13,838 bases of DNA from the NCBI GenBank assembly GCA_020629995.1, contig JAHDCH010000045.1, positions 1-13,838 on the forward strand, in the 5' to 3' direction. Numbering within the stretch: position 1 is the stretch's first letter; every line of letters begins with the position of its first letter. The position numbers and the translations under genes were made by a program. Source of the DNA: Pseudaestuariivita sp. (GTDB taxonomy: Bacteria > Pseudomonadota > Alphaproteobacteria > Rhodobacterales > Rhodobacteraceae). Positions 1 through 6,841 of this stretch are shown here, piece after piece. The notes below the pieces were generated by a model, which was not told the DNA's origin, did no database searches, and worked only from the letters and a program-made list of their open reading frames with translations.

Positions 1-1063
1 TGGCAAAGTTCATCAGCGGCTGGTTGTCGTCCAGCTTGGCGCGGTGCTTGAGGCCGCCGGTCCAGGCGTAGATCGACGCGATCGAGTTGGTCGAGGTTTC
101 TTCACCCTTCTGGTGCTGGCGGTAGTGGCGCGTGACGGTGCCGTGCGCTGCTTCGGCCTCGACGATCTTTCCGTCCGGCGTCATCAGCTGCGAGGTCATC
201 AGACCAAGCGAGCCAAAGCCCTGCGCCACGGTGTCGGACTGCACGTCGCCATCGTAGTTCTTGCAGGCCCAGACAAAGCCGCCGTTCCATTTCATCGCGC
301 AGGCGACCATGTCGTCGATCAGGCGGTGTTCGTAGGTGATGCCCTTCTTCTTGAACTCGGCCTCGAACTCCTGCTCGTAGACTTCCTGGAACAGCTCGAG
401 GAACCGGCCATCGTATTGCTTGAGGATGGTGTTCTTGGTCGACATGTAGACCGGCCAGCCCAGGTTCAGACCGTAGTTCAGCGAGGCGCGGGCAAAGTCG
501 CGGATCGAGTTGTCGAGGTTGTACATCGACATGAACACCCCAGCCGACGGGGCGTCGAACACTTCGTGCTCGGTCACTGTGCCGTCTTCGCCGACAAACT
601 TCATCGACAGCTTGCCCGGTCCGGGGAATTTCATGTCCGTGGCGCGGTACTGGTCGCCGAAGGCGTGGCGGCCGATCACGATGGGCTGGGTCCAGCCCGG
701 CACAAGGCGCGGCACGTTCTTGCAGATGATCGGCTGGCGGAACACGACGCCGCCCAGGATGTTGCGGATCGTGCCGTTGGGCGAGCGCCACATCTTTTTC
801 AGGCCGAACTCTTCGACGCGCGCCTCGTCTGGGGTGATGGTCGCACATTTCACGGCGACGCCGACTTCCTTGGTCTTTTCGGCGCTGTCGATGGTGATCT
901 GGTCGTTAGTCTCGTCGCGCGCTTCGATGCCAAGATCGTAGTAGAGCAGGTCGATATCGAGATAGGGCAGGATCAGCTTGTCCTTGATGAACTGCCAGAT
1001 GATGCGGGTCATCTCGTCGCCGTCCATCTCGACGATGGGGTTGTCTACCTTGATCTTGGTCAT
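1..1063 (-). CDS. icd: NADP-dependent isocitrate dehydrogenase, 3' end cut by window
   Basis: TCA-cycle enzyme converting isocitrate to 2-oxoglutarate with NADP+ (EC 1.1.1.42), cytosolic. The visible 354 residues cover most of a family that usually runs to about 400. The N-terminus carries [13 protein letters not shown] (residues 11-23), and the substrate-binding loop SPNGTIR lies at 94-100. The later stretch has the metal-site region [15 protein letters not shown] and the adenine-site motif [13 protein letters not shown]. The RHY after HGTVT is typical of the NADP-specific, eukaryote-like (type II) subfamily. The start at 1063 is supported by GGAG about 7 nt upstream on the minus strand and by alignment to the usual MxKIKVxNP N-terminus. 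The C-terminal ~50 residues lie beyond base 1. The 99-bp gap to the upstream MFS gene, which contains a hairpin, suggests separate transcription. Family assignment is secure. Confidence 0.97.
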   Translation of the reverse strand, partial: MTKIKVDNPIVEMDGDEMTRIIWQFIKDKLILPYLDIDLLYYDLGIEARDETNDQITIDSAEKTKEVGVAVKCATITPDEARVEEFGLKKMWRSPNGTIRNILGGVVFRQPIICKNVPRLVPGWTQPIVIGRHAFGDQYRATDMKFPGPGKLSMKFVGEDGTVTEHEVFDAPSAGVFMSMYNLDNSIRDFARASLNYGLNLGWPVYMSTKNTILKQYDGRFLELFQEVYEQEFEAEFKKKGITYEHRLIDDMVACAMKWNGGFVWACKNYDGDVQSDTVAQGFGSLGLMTSQLMTPDGKIVEAEAAHGTVTRHYRQHQKGEETSTNSIASIYAWTGGLKHRAKLDDNQPLMNFA

Positions 1064-1126
1064 GGGAGCGCTCCGTTTGGGTTCCTTTGCGCCGCTCTTA
1101 GCGCATGGCTGCGGGGTTGGAAAGGG

Positions 1127-1151
1127 GGCTGTATACCTCCGTATACCAGCC
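1127..1151 (-). terminator. Hairpin just downstream of the MFS gene, possible weak terminator
   Basis: Two GTATAC hexamers flank CTCC, and the flanks GGCTG and CAGCC extend the pairing. The result is a 10-bp stem with a one-base bulge and a 4-nt loop. It lies 11 nt past the MFS stop codon and before the icd start. On the minus strand the run after the stem is CCCTTTCC rather than a T-tract, so it is not a classical intrinsic terminator. It could instead be an mRNA-stabilising hairpin or a dyad operator in front of icd. Confidence 0.35.
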
Positions 1152-1162
1152 TTGCGTTTGTG

Positions 1163-2404
1163 TCAGACCCGGGCAGGCTGGACGCGCCCGATCCGCCGCA
1201 TCAGACCCAGCGCACAGGCGGCAAAGATCAGCGTGCCCAGCGCCAATGTCAGCGGCGTTCCGGTGAACAGCAGCGCAACCGGCGCGGTCAGCACTCCCGC
1301 GACCACCGTGGCTATCGAGCCCATGACAGACGTGGCGATCCCGGCGATGTGGCCCAGCGGCTCCATCGCCATGGCGTTGACATTGCCGATGGTCATGCCC
1401 GCCTGAAAGAAGATCGACGTCAGCCAGATATAGCACAGCGCGAAATAGGCCATGCCGGGCAGGGGGATGACCAGAAAGATCAGGATGATGCTGGACAGCA
1501 CGATCTGGGTCATCAGCATCGTCGAAATCAGGCGCTGCATGCCAAGGCTTTCGACAAGGATCGCGTTCAGGAATGACGCGGTGCCGCCGATGATCGCCAT
1601 GGAAAAGAACCAGATCGGAAACGTATCGGCCATGCCAAAGGTCTGGTCAAAGATCAGCTGAATCGTCGACACCCCGGCAAAAATGGTGGCAAAGCAAAAG
1701 CACTGCGTCGCCACCGACAGGCGCACAACCGGGTTGGCCCACATCTCGGCCATGGCATCGCGCATAAGGCCAAGGCGCATGGGGCGGCGATGCTCGGGCT
1801 TTAGCGTTTCGGGCAGGCGCACCATGGTCCACAGCGTGACAACCACCGAAAAGGCGACAAAGGCCAGAAAGATCGCGCGCCAGTCCGCCGCCCAGATGAT
1901 CACGGCGCCGATCATGGGCGCCACGGCGGGGAACAGGGTAAAGACGATCATGCAGAACGACAGGATCTTGGCCATGCCGCGCCCTGCATAAAGATCGCGG
2001 ATCACGGCAATCGACACGACGCGCGGCCCGGAGGCGCCCAACCCCTGAACCACGCGTGCGGCCAGGATCACCTCAAAGCTTTGCGCGCGCCACGCGACAA
2101 AGGCCGCCGCGATATACAAAAGCCCGCCGCCCATGATGACCGGTTTGCGCCCGATGGCGTCAGACAGGGGGCCGGTAAAGAGCGTGCCCACGCCCATGCC
2201 GATCACAAAGCTGAGGATGATCAGGGGCGCGTAATGCTCGCGGCCCGGGCCTATCTCGGCTCCGATTTCGGGCAGGGCGGGCAGCATCGAATCGATGGAA
2301 AATGCGATCGTGGCAAAGGTCATGCCCATCAGGGCGATGAATTCGGGCCGTGACATCGGATTTTCAGGAGCTGTGTGCGGGTTGGGAGGCGTGACGGACA
2401 TCAT
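1163..2404 (-). CDS. MFS multidrug exporter, Bcr/CflA family
   Basis: Inner-membrane proton-driven exporter of the major facilitator superfamily, most like the Bcr/CflA drug-resistance branch. The 413 residues match the family's usual ~400 and are hydrophobic throughout, consistent with 12 membrane segments. TM1 contains the Bcr/CflA-type FSIDSMLPALPEI (residues 35-47) with an intramembrane Asp. The cytoplasmic motif A is GPLSDAIGRKPVI (78-90), followed by RVVQGLGASGPRVV (117-130) and VIRDLYAGR. I chose the start at 2404 (Met-Met-Ser-Val) because the frame further upstream encodes Arg-rich non-membrane sequence. Met at 2356 is the alternative; neither start has a clear ribosome-binding site. 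Divergent from the DUF4394 gene, with a 12-bp palindrome 7 nt upstream. The substrate cannot be told from sequence; Bcr/CflA members export bicyclomycin, chloramphenicol, sulfonamides or cysteine. Confidence 0.9.
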   Translation of the reverse strand: MMSVTPPNPHTAPENPMSRPEFIALMGMTFATIAFSIDSMLPALPEIGAEIGPGREHYAPLIILSFVIGMGVGTLFTGPLSDAIGRKPVIMGGGLLYIAAAFVAWRAQSFEVILAARVVQGLGASGPRVVSIAVIRDLYAGRGMAKILSFCMIVFTLFPAVAPMIGAVIIWAADWRAIFLAFVAFSVVVTLWTMVRLPETLKPEHRRPMRLGLMRDAMAEMWANPVVRLSVATQCFCFATIFAGVSTIQLIFDQTFGMADTFPIWFFSMAIIGGTASFLNAILVESLGMQRLISTMLMTQIVLSSIILIFLVIPLPGMAYFALCYIWLTSIFFQAGMTIGNVNAMAMEPLGHIAGIATSVMGSIATVVAGVLTAPVALLFTGTPLTLALGTLIFAACALGLMRRIGRVQPARV

Positions 2405-2410
2405 CGCGGC

Positions 2411-2422
2411 GTATCGCGATAC
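2411..2422. promoter_or_regulatory. Perfect palindrome, candidate operator
   Basis: GTATCGCGATAC is a perfect 12-bp palindrome a few bases upstream of the MFS start, inside the divergent region shared with the DUF4394 gene. The position suits a repressor site acting on the exporter. There is no local regulator gene to pair it with, so this is positional inference only. Confidence 0.3.
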
Positions 2423-2472
2423 CCGCGCCGCCACAAGCCTGCGGTGACGCAAGGGAAGCCGCAAAAATTTCG

Positions 2473-2499
2473 CACCCGCTGAAACCCGGGGTGCGGGTG
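2473..2499. repeat. Inverted repeat in the divergent intergenic region
   Basis: CACCCGC (2473-2479) and GCGGGTG (2493-2499) form a perfect 7-bp inverted repeat around a 13-nt spacer. It lies midway between the divergent MFS and DUF4394 starts. It may be a protein-binding dyad or a 5'-leader hairpin; no T-tract follows on either strand. In this GC-rich sequence a 7-bp repeat may also be chance. Confidence 0.25.
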
Positions 2500-2565
2500 A
2501 TCCGTGTCTGAGGGCAAATCGCAGGCTGACAAACGCCCTGCGCAACCTTGTTCGAAAGGACCACG

Positions 2566-3417
2566 ATGACCCGATTGTTTCTGACAGCCGCCCTTGCAAC
2601 ACTGACCGCCGCGCCCGTGCTGGCCGATGGCCACGCCGGCAACACCGGTTATGCGTTGGCAGGTGACGGCAAGACGCTGGTCGTGATGCCCGACATCGCC
2701 GCGCCCGGCACCGTTGAAACCTATGCGCTGAACGCGTCTTTGGATGCGATTGCATGGCGTCCGGTGACCGGCGCGCTGCTCGGCATTGCGGCTGGCAAGA
2801 TCTATGAGATCGACCCGGCTACGGGCGCTCTGACCGATCTGGGCGCCCGGTTTGCCGAGACCGCGATGATGAGCGAAGGCACTGCGGTTGCGTTCGATTT
2901 CAACAACAAGATCGATGCGGTGCGCGCCGTCTCCTCCGCCGGTGAGAACCTGGTTTATTTCCCGCAAGGCTTTGGTGAAGGCGATGAGCGCGCCGGTTCG
3001 GTCCTGCGCTTTACCGATCTGGCTTATGCCGAAGGGGATGCGTCCGAAGGCGCCGAGCCGCGCATCTTTGCCAATGCCTATACAAACGCCATCAATGGCG
3101 CCAAAGCCGGCGCCACGTTCCAGTACGCGCTGGATGCCCGCGCCAACGCCCTGGTGAGCCTGGCCAACAACGCCGGCACGCTGGAGACCATCGGCGTGAT
3201 CACCGTGGACGGCGCGGCTGCGGATGTCCTGCCCATGGGCGGGTTCGACATCATCTCGCCCGCCGAAGGCACGGATGCGGCCTTTGCCATCCTGCAGATG
3301 GACGGCGCCGAGACGGCCGGCCTTTACACGATCGACCTGGAAAGCGGCGCCGCGACGTTGCTGGCCGATCTGGGTATGGGCGGTTTCACCGGCTTTGCGG
3401 TGTCGATGCCGCGCTGA
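2566..3417 (+). CDS. Exported DUF4394-domain protein
   Basis: Secreted or periplasmic protein of unknown biochemical role, 283 residues. Residues 1-20 form a clean Sec signal peptide (MTRLFL then an Ala/Leu core, ending VLA before DG). The mature part matches DUF4394 in its repeated short beta-strand pattern. It has FDFNNKIDAVRAVSSAGENL (110-129), which corresponds to the family's FNPxxDRLRVVSxxGxNLR block, and AYTNAINGAKAGATFQYALD (171-190), which corresponds to YTN...GATxLYxID. The repeats resemble beta-propeller blades (IYEIDPATGALTDLG at 79-93 and LYTIDLESGAATLLADLG at 253-270). The start at 2566 is preferred over 2548 because GAAAGGA lies at a good distance and the signal peptide begins there. 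It is monocistronic, with a strong terminator 47 nt after the stop. No enzyme motif is visible. Confidence 0.88.
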   Translation: MTRLFLTAALATLTAAPVLADGHAGNTGYALAGDGKTLVVMPDIAAPGTVETYALNASLDAIAWRPVTGALLGIAAGKIYEIDPATGALTDLGARFAETAMMSEGTAVAFDFNNKIDAVRAVSSAGENLVYFPQGFGEGDERAGSVLRFTDLAYAEGDASEGAEPRIFANAYTNAINGAKAGATFQYALDARANALVSLANNAGTLETIGVITVDGAAADVLPMGGFDIISPAEGTDAAFAILQMDGAETAGLYTIDLESGAATLLADLGMGGFTGFAVSMPR

Positions 3418-3464
3418 CCATTGGGTTTGGTAACGAGTGACCTGGTGTGTCGTGTACGAGTGTG

Positions 3465-3494
3465 GGGCGGTCCTGAGCGGGGCCGCCCTTTTTT
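3465..3494 (+). terminator. Rho-independent terminator of the DUF4394 gene
   Basis: GGGCGGTCC (3465-3473) pairs with GGGCCGCCC (3480-3488) to give a 9-bp stem with one G-U pair and a 6-nt loop. Six T residues follow at 3489-3494. This is a classical intrinsic terminator for the gene ending at 3417. Confidence 0.88.
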
Positions 3495-3520
3495 CTGCGC
3501 CGACATGGTCTGTTTGCGCC

Positions 3521-3573
3521 GGAGCGAGGGGCCAGCCCCTCGCGCTCCCCGCCATATTTTCAAAGAGAAGAAG
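3521..3573. repeat. Dispersed intergenic repeat, copy 1 (hairpin plus ATATTT-CAAAGAGAAGAAG tail)
   Basis: A GC-rich hairpin (GCGAGGGG at 3524-3531 pairing with CCCCTCGC at 3536-3543, loop CCAG) is followed at 3551-3573 by a 23-nt tail. The tail is identical at 22 of 23 positions to the one at 13028-13050. The hairpin sequences of the two copies differ, but the architecture is the same: stem, a few bases, CATATTT, one variable base, CAAAGAGAAGAAG. I recall similar elements scattered through Rhodobacteraceae genomes, but this was not checked. Read on the minus strand the tail encodes LLLFENMA-like peptides, which produces spurious ORFs. Confidence 0.7.
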
Positions 3574-3913
3574 ACGCAGGGCCCGCATCGCCCCTGAGCC
3601 GGGCTGCGTCTGCGTCCAGCTGGGTGCGGGACGGGATCGGAATGGCAGGGTCGCGCACGGGGATGCCCGTGGCGTTCGCTGAGAAGCGGGCGGAGACGGT
3701 GTCGTTCGGGTGCATGTGCGGAACGACGTTCGGATGCGCATGTGGCACGCCAACGCCGCGCCGCACATTGCCCATGCGTTCTGCGTCAAATGCCCTGCGC
3801 TGCGCTCGACCGGAGGGCCAGTCCACGCGCATCAAGCGCAGTGTCAGCTCACGTTGCAAATCGGTATAGCGATCATCATGTTCCGTGGGATCGCGATAAA
3901 CACGCCGGGGCAT
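3560..3913 (-). CDS. Hypothetical small protein
   Basis: Unrecognised 117-residue protein, weakly supported. The N-terminal third looks protein-like and charged (YRDPTEHDDRYTDLQRELTL, about residues 6-25). The middle holds an 8-codon tandem duplication, VPHAHPNV then VPHMHPND, in which four of the codon pairs differ only at synonymous third positions, as expected for real coding sequence. The ending is Ser-rich because the last codons and the stop fall in the tail of the dispersed repeat, which suggests the reading frame was ended or shortened by repeat insertion. ATG at 3913 was chosen; GTG at 3943 is an alternative, and neither has a strong ribosome-binding site. It lies 77 nt downstream of the FrnE-like gene on the same strand, so it could be its last operon member. 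No domain, signal peptide or membrane segment is seen. Confidence 0.4.
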   Translation of the reverse strand: MPRRVYRDPTEHDDRYTDLQRELTLRLMRVDWPSGRAQRRAFDAERMGNVRRGVGVPHAHPNVVPHMHPNDTVSARFSANATGIPVRDPAIPIPSRTQLDADAARLRGDAGPASSSL

Positions 3914-3990
3914 GAAGGCGAGGCATGTGCCGTCCCGATGCACAAAGTCTGCTTATGTCGCGCCGTTCAGGCTCTGGCAGAAGGCGGAGG

Positions 3991-4638
3991 TCAGGACGCG
4001 CGCGCTTCGGCGATTTCAGCGATCACTTTGGCCCACAGCTCGGGAGGCTGCGCTCCGGGCACGGCATGCTGCCCGCCCACGATGAAACAGGGCACGCCGG
4101 TCACGCCCATCTCGCGGCCCTTGGCATCGCGGGCGCGGATGTCGTCGATGTCGGTGTCGCTGTCCAGCAGTTTCAGCACGACGGCAGCGTCCATGCCGGT
4201 GCTGTCTGCAATGTCGGCGAGGACTTCGGCCTGACCGATGTCGCGGCCTTCCTCGAAATAGGCGCGGAAGAGGGCCGCGACGACTTCGCCCTGCTTGCCT
4301 TCAAGGCCGGACCAATGGATCAGGCGATGTGCATCCAGCGTGTTGGGCGTGCGGGTGATGCCCCCCAGATCAAGGTGAAGCCCTGCGGCCCGCGCGGCGT
4401 CGTCGATCTGACCATAGACCTTGACCGCCTGTTCCTTGCCGCCGAACTTGGTTTCCAGATATGTCCGCCGGTCCATCCCGGCGGCAGGCATATCGGGGTT
4501 CAGCTGGAAGGGATGCCACTGGATTTCGAACACCGGGGCGGGTGCCTCGGCCAGAGCGCGATCCAAGTGGGTCTTGCCGATATAGCACCAGGGGCAGATC
4601 GGATCGCTGAGGATATCAAGGCGGACAAGATCGGTCAT
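3991..4638 (-). CDS. DsbA-family (FrnE-like) thiol oxidoreductase
   Basis: Thioredoxin-fold disulfide oxidoreductase or isomerase of the cytosolic DsbA/FrnE branch, 215 residues against a usual 210-235. The active site CPWC is at residues 15-18 within SDPICPWCYIG, and there is no signal peptide before it, so the protein is probably cytoplasmic. The FrnE-type motif NTLDAHRLIHW lies at 99-109 in the helical insertion. The cis-proline loop is GVTGVPCFIV, with Pro183. The start ATG overlaps the stop of the upstream acyl-CoA ligase as ATGA, so translation is coupled and the two products probably act in one process. Related proteins have been described in polyketide clusters (FrnE) and in stress tolerance; some close relatives are 2-hydroxychromene-2-carboxylate isomerases, but the CxxC pair here favours a redox role. 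The real substrate is unknown. Confidence 0.92.
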   Translation of the reverse strand: MTDLVRLDILSDPICPWCYIGKTHLDRALAEAPAPVFEIQWHPFQLNPDMPAAGMDRRTYLETKFGGKEQAVKVYGQIDDAARAAGLHLDLGGITRTPNTLDAHRLIHWSGLEGKQGEVVAALFRAYFEEGRDIGQAEVLADIADSTGMDAAVVLKLLDSDTDIDDIRARDAKGREMGVTGVPCFIVGGQHAVPGAQPPELWAKVIAEIAEARAS

Positions 4639-6146
4639 GGGGCTTGGCTTTCGAGTGTGGATCGGACGGAGCGGCGCAGGAGTTTGTTGTTGGCCCCGCG
4701 CGGAAGCGCCGGCATGTGATAGAAGGCGCGCGGCTGCTTGTAACGGGCCAACGCCTTGGCTGCAAACGCGGCCAGATCAGCGCTTGGCACGGCGGCTCCG
4801 GTATACGCCAGGGCAATGATCGAGGTCTCGGGGCTGACGCGCAGCTCGACCGCCGCGCAATCGGTGATCGCGGGGTGGAGGGCCATGGCCTGTTCGACCT
4901 CGAGCGGTGAGACGCGGACACCGCCCGCGTTCATCATGTCGTCGGCGCGGCCCAGATAGGTGATCTGGCCGCCTGCATCCATCACGCCTTTGTCGCCAGT
5001 CAGGAACCATGGCCCTTCGAACCGCGCAGAGGTTTCGTCTGGCGCGCCGTGATAGCCCAGCATCAAACCCGGGTCACTGTGGTGGATCGCAATGTCGCCT
5101 TCGTCGCCGATGGGCACCGGTGCGCCGCCGCGAATGAGGGCGATGTGCCGCCCGCGCTGCGGCCCGCCCAGAGCGCCAGGCGCAGCAGGTCGCCCCGGAG
5201 CGCCCGAGATGAAGGTCGAGCATTCGCTCATCCCGAAGGCTTCGTATAGCGCGGTGCCGGTGTTCTGGGTCCAGCGGGCGCGCAGTGTCTCGGGCAGCTT
5301 TTCGCCCGCCGTCAGCCCGTGCCGCAGGCTGGGAACGCCCGGCCAGTCCGCATCACGCAGCATTCGGCGCAGGATCCCGGGCGCAGCGGCGAGGATCGTC
5401 GCGCCGTGCCGCGCAAGAAGGCCGGGCAGGGCGCTGGCCTCGGCACCGGGGGCCAGGATCAGCGCGGTGGCACCGAGGCTCCAGGGGTCCATCAGGCCGG
5501 TGCCCAGGGTAAAGGTCCAGTTGAACGCGCCGGCATGGCACAGCCTGTCAGTTGGACGCAGATCGTACCAGTCGCGGATCATCATGCGCCGGGCCAGGAT
5601 CGCGCGGTGCGCGTGGACCACGGCGCGGGGCTGACCGGAAGTGCCCGAGGTGAACACGATATAGCCGGGGCGGTTGGCATCGCCGACATGAGGCGCGGCC
5701 GCAGGCAGGGCATAAAAGCCGCGCAGGGCCTCAACGCTCAATCGCGGGATATGGGCTGGCGCTCCGGCAAGGCGCGGCGCTTCGATCGACAGGACAGGCG
5801 CGACCTGTCTGGCCACGGTGGCGACTTCGGCCTCGGTCAGCTGTGGCGACGTGACGATCGGCACCGCGCCTGCGGCCATGGCGGCAAGGTAACAGATCGG
5901 GAAATCCGCACTGTTGCCCAGCCGCATGAGCACGTGATCTCCCGGCGCGATCCCGTGCCGGGCAAGGCCGGATGCTGCCCCGTAGACGGCGGCGCGCAGC
6001 TGCGCGTAGGTCCAGTGGTCCTCTGACGCTCCGCCGATCACCTCAAGCGCGATGGCGTCATCCGCACCGGCGCCCAGCACGTAGGCCGGCAGCGAGAACT
6101 TGTCAGGGATGTCGGGCGGCGCGCCCTCGTGAAACCGGGACAACAT
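4635..6146 (-). CDS. AMP-forming acyl-CoA synthetase (benzoate-CoA ligase-like)
   Basis: Activates a carboxylic acid to its CoA thioester through an acyl-adenylate. The 503 residues match the ANL superfamily. In order: P-loop TSGTSGQPR (166-174), the adenine motif YEAFGMSE (301-308), TGDKG (383-387), the hinge region GRADDMMNAGGVRVSP (399-414), and the C-terminal catalytic Lys488 in NNKLLRR. The overall pattern (PWSLGATALIL, GLTAGEKLPE) is like benzoate- and short aryl-CoA ligases rather than long-chain fatty acid enzymes, but the substrate is inferred only. Start 6146 (MLSRFHEG) matches family N-termini; ATG at 6176 is in frame with GGAGGG about 15 nt upstream and cannot be excluded. The stop overlaps the FrnE-like start by 4 nt. 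It is divergent from the XRE-cupin regulator across only 65 bp, which suggests shared control. Confidence 0.92.
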   Translation of the reverse strand: MLSRFHEGAPPDIPDKFSLPAYVLGAGADDAIALEVIGGASEDHWTYAQLRAAVYGAASGLARHGIAPGDHVLMRLGNSADFPICYLAAMAAGAVPIVTSPQLTEAEVATVARQVAPVLSIEAPRLAGAPAHIPRLSVEALRGFYALPAAAPHVGDANRPGYIVFTSGTSGQPRAVVHAHRAILARRMMIRDWYDLRPTDRLCHAGAFNWTFTLGTGLMDPWSLGATALILAPGAEASALPGLLARHGATILAAAPGILRRMLRDADWPGVPSLRHGLTAGEKLPETLRARWTQNTGTALYEAFGMSECSTFISGAPGRPAAPGALGGPQRGRHIALIRGGAPVPIGDEGDIAIHHSDPGLMLGYHGAPDETSARFEGPWFLTGDKGVMDAGGQITYLGRADDMMNAGGVRVSPLEVEQAMALHPAITDCAAVELRVSPETSIIALAYTGAAVPSADLAAFAAKALARYKQPRAFYHMPALPRGANNKLLRRSVRSTLESQAP

Positions 6147-6211
6147 GGCGCGGGGGTACGCAGCCTGCCGCCCCATTGCAAGGGCAGAGGCGCCCTCCTA
6201 TAGCTGGTATC
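6147..6211. promoter_or_regulatory. Compact divergent promoter region (ligase / XRE-cupin regulator)
   Basis: A 65-bp gap between the start codons of the divergent ligase and regulator must contain both promoters and probably the regulator's operator. A small imperfect dyad GGGC-AGAGGC-GCCC lies at about 6182-6195, and an AT-rich CTATAGCTGGTAT stretch sits just before the regulator's ATG. No consensus -35/-10 pair is evident. Function is inferred from geometry. Confidence 0.4.
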
Positions 6212-6841
6212 ATGACCAAAGATCGCTCGCAGCCAGAAATCATCCGCATCGCCCGTGAAAGCGGCCGCGAGGAAGTGCATTCCGAACCGCTGGACCTGGG
6301 GCTACGGGTGCGGCAATTGCGCAAGGACCGCAACTGGACGCTGGAGCAGGCGGCCAACGCGGCCGGGCTGGCCCGGTCGACCCTGTCCAAGATCGAAAAC
6401 GGCAATATGTCGCCCACCTATGACGCGCTGAAAAAGCTGGCGCAGGGACTGTCGATCAGCGTACCTCAGCTGTTCACGCCACCCCAGGACGAACGGATCA
6501 CCGGCCGGCTAGTGCACACGGCACATAACACGGGCGTGGACTTTCCCACCGTCACCTACGAGCACAAACTGCTGGCCGAAGGGCTGACACAGAAAAAGAT
6601 GCTGCCGTATCACACCCGGGTTCGCGCCCGCGACGTGGGCGAATTTGACGGCTGGGTGCGCCATGACGGCGAGGAATTCCTGTACGTGCTGACCGGCGTG
6701 GTGCGCCTGTTTACCGAGTTCTACGAACCCATCGACCTGCGCCGCGGCGACAGCGCCTATTATGACGCTGCCATGGGGCACAACCTGATCTCGGTCAGCG
6801 AGGACGACGCAACCGTGCTGTGGGTCACGTCACTCGGCTGA
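6212..6841 (+). CDS. XRE-family regulator with C-terminal cupin domain
   Basis: Transcription regulator of 209 residues, the normal length for the HTH-cupin class. Residues about 28-85 form an XRE helix-turn-helix (LRVRQLRKDRNWTLEQAANA, then GLARSTLSKIENGNMSPTYD, with SxxSKIExG recognition-helix features). Residues about 130-207 form a single cupin beta-barrel (HDGEEFLYVLTG, then LRRGDSAYYDAAMGHNLIS) that probably senses a small ligand. The start at 6212 is where the conserved region begins; upstream in-frame sequence is Arg-rich and overlaps the divergent gene. The gene is divergent from the acyl-CoA ligase, which is the likely target, with the acid or its CoA ester as a plausible effector (inference). 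Its last 12 nt overlap the end of the convergent aquaporin gene. Confidence 0.92.
   Translation: MTKDRSQPEIIRIARESGREEVHSEPLDLGLRVRQLRKDRNWTLEQAANAAGLARSTLSKIENGNMSPTYDALKKLAQGLSISVPQLFTPPQDERITGRLVHTAHNTGVDFPTVTYEHKLLAEGLTQKKMLPYHTRVRARDVGEFDGWVRHDGEEFLYVLTGVVRLFTEFYEPIDLRRGDSAYYDAAMGHNLISVSEDDATVLWVTSLG

Noticed and set aside
1103..1162. Riboswitch upstream of icd
   Set aside because: Only one simple hairpin is present, with no conserved riboswitch core that I recognise.
44..1576. Long plus-strand frame of 510 codons
   Set aside because: Antisense to icd and the MFS gene, both of which have clear family motifs; open frames opposite GC-rich genes are expected.
2401..3789. Minus-strand frame of 462 codons
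   Set aside because: Runs antisense through the DUF4394 gene and across its terminator and the dispersed repeat; its composition is Gly/Arg/His-rich with no motif.
3710..4234. Plus-strand frame overlapping the FrnE-like gene
   Set aside because: No ribosome-binding site, Cys/His-rich translation, antisense to a gene with a clear CPWC active site.
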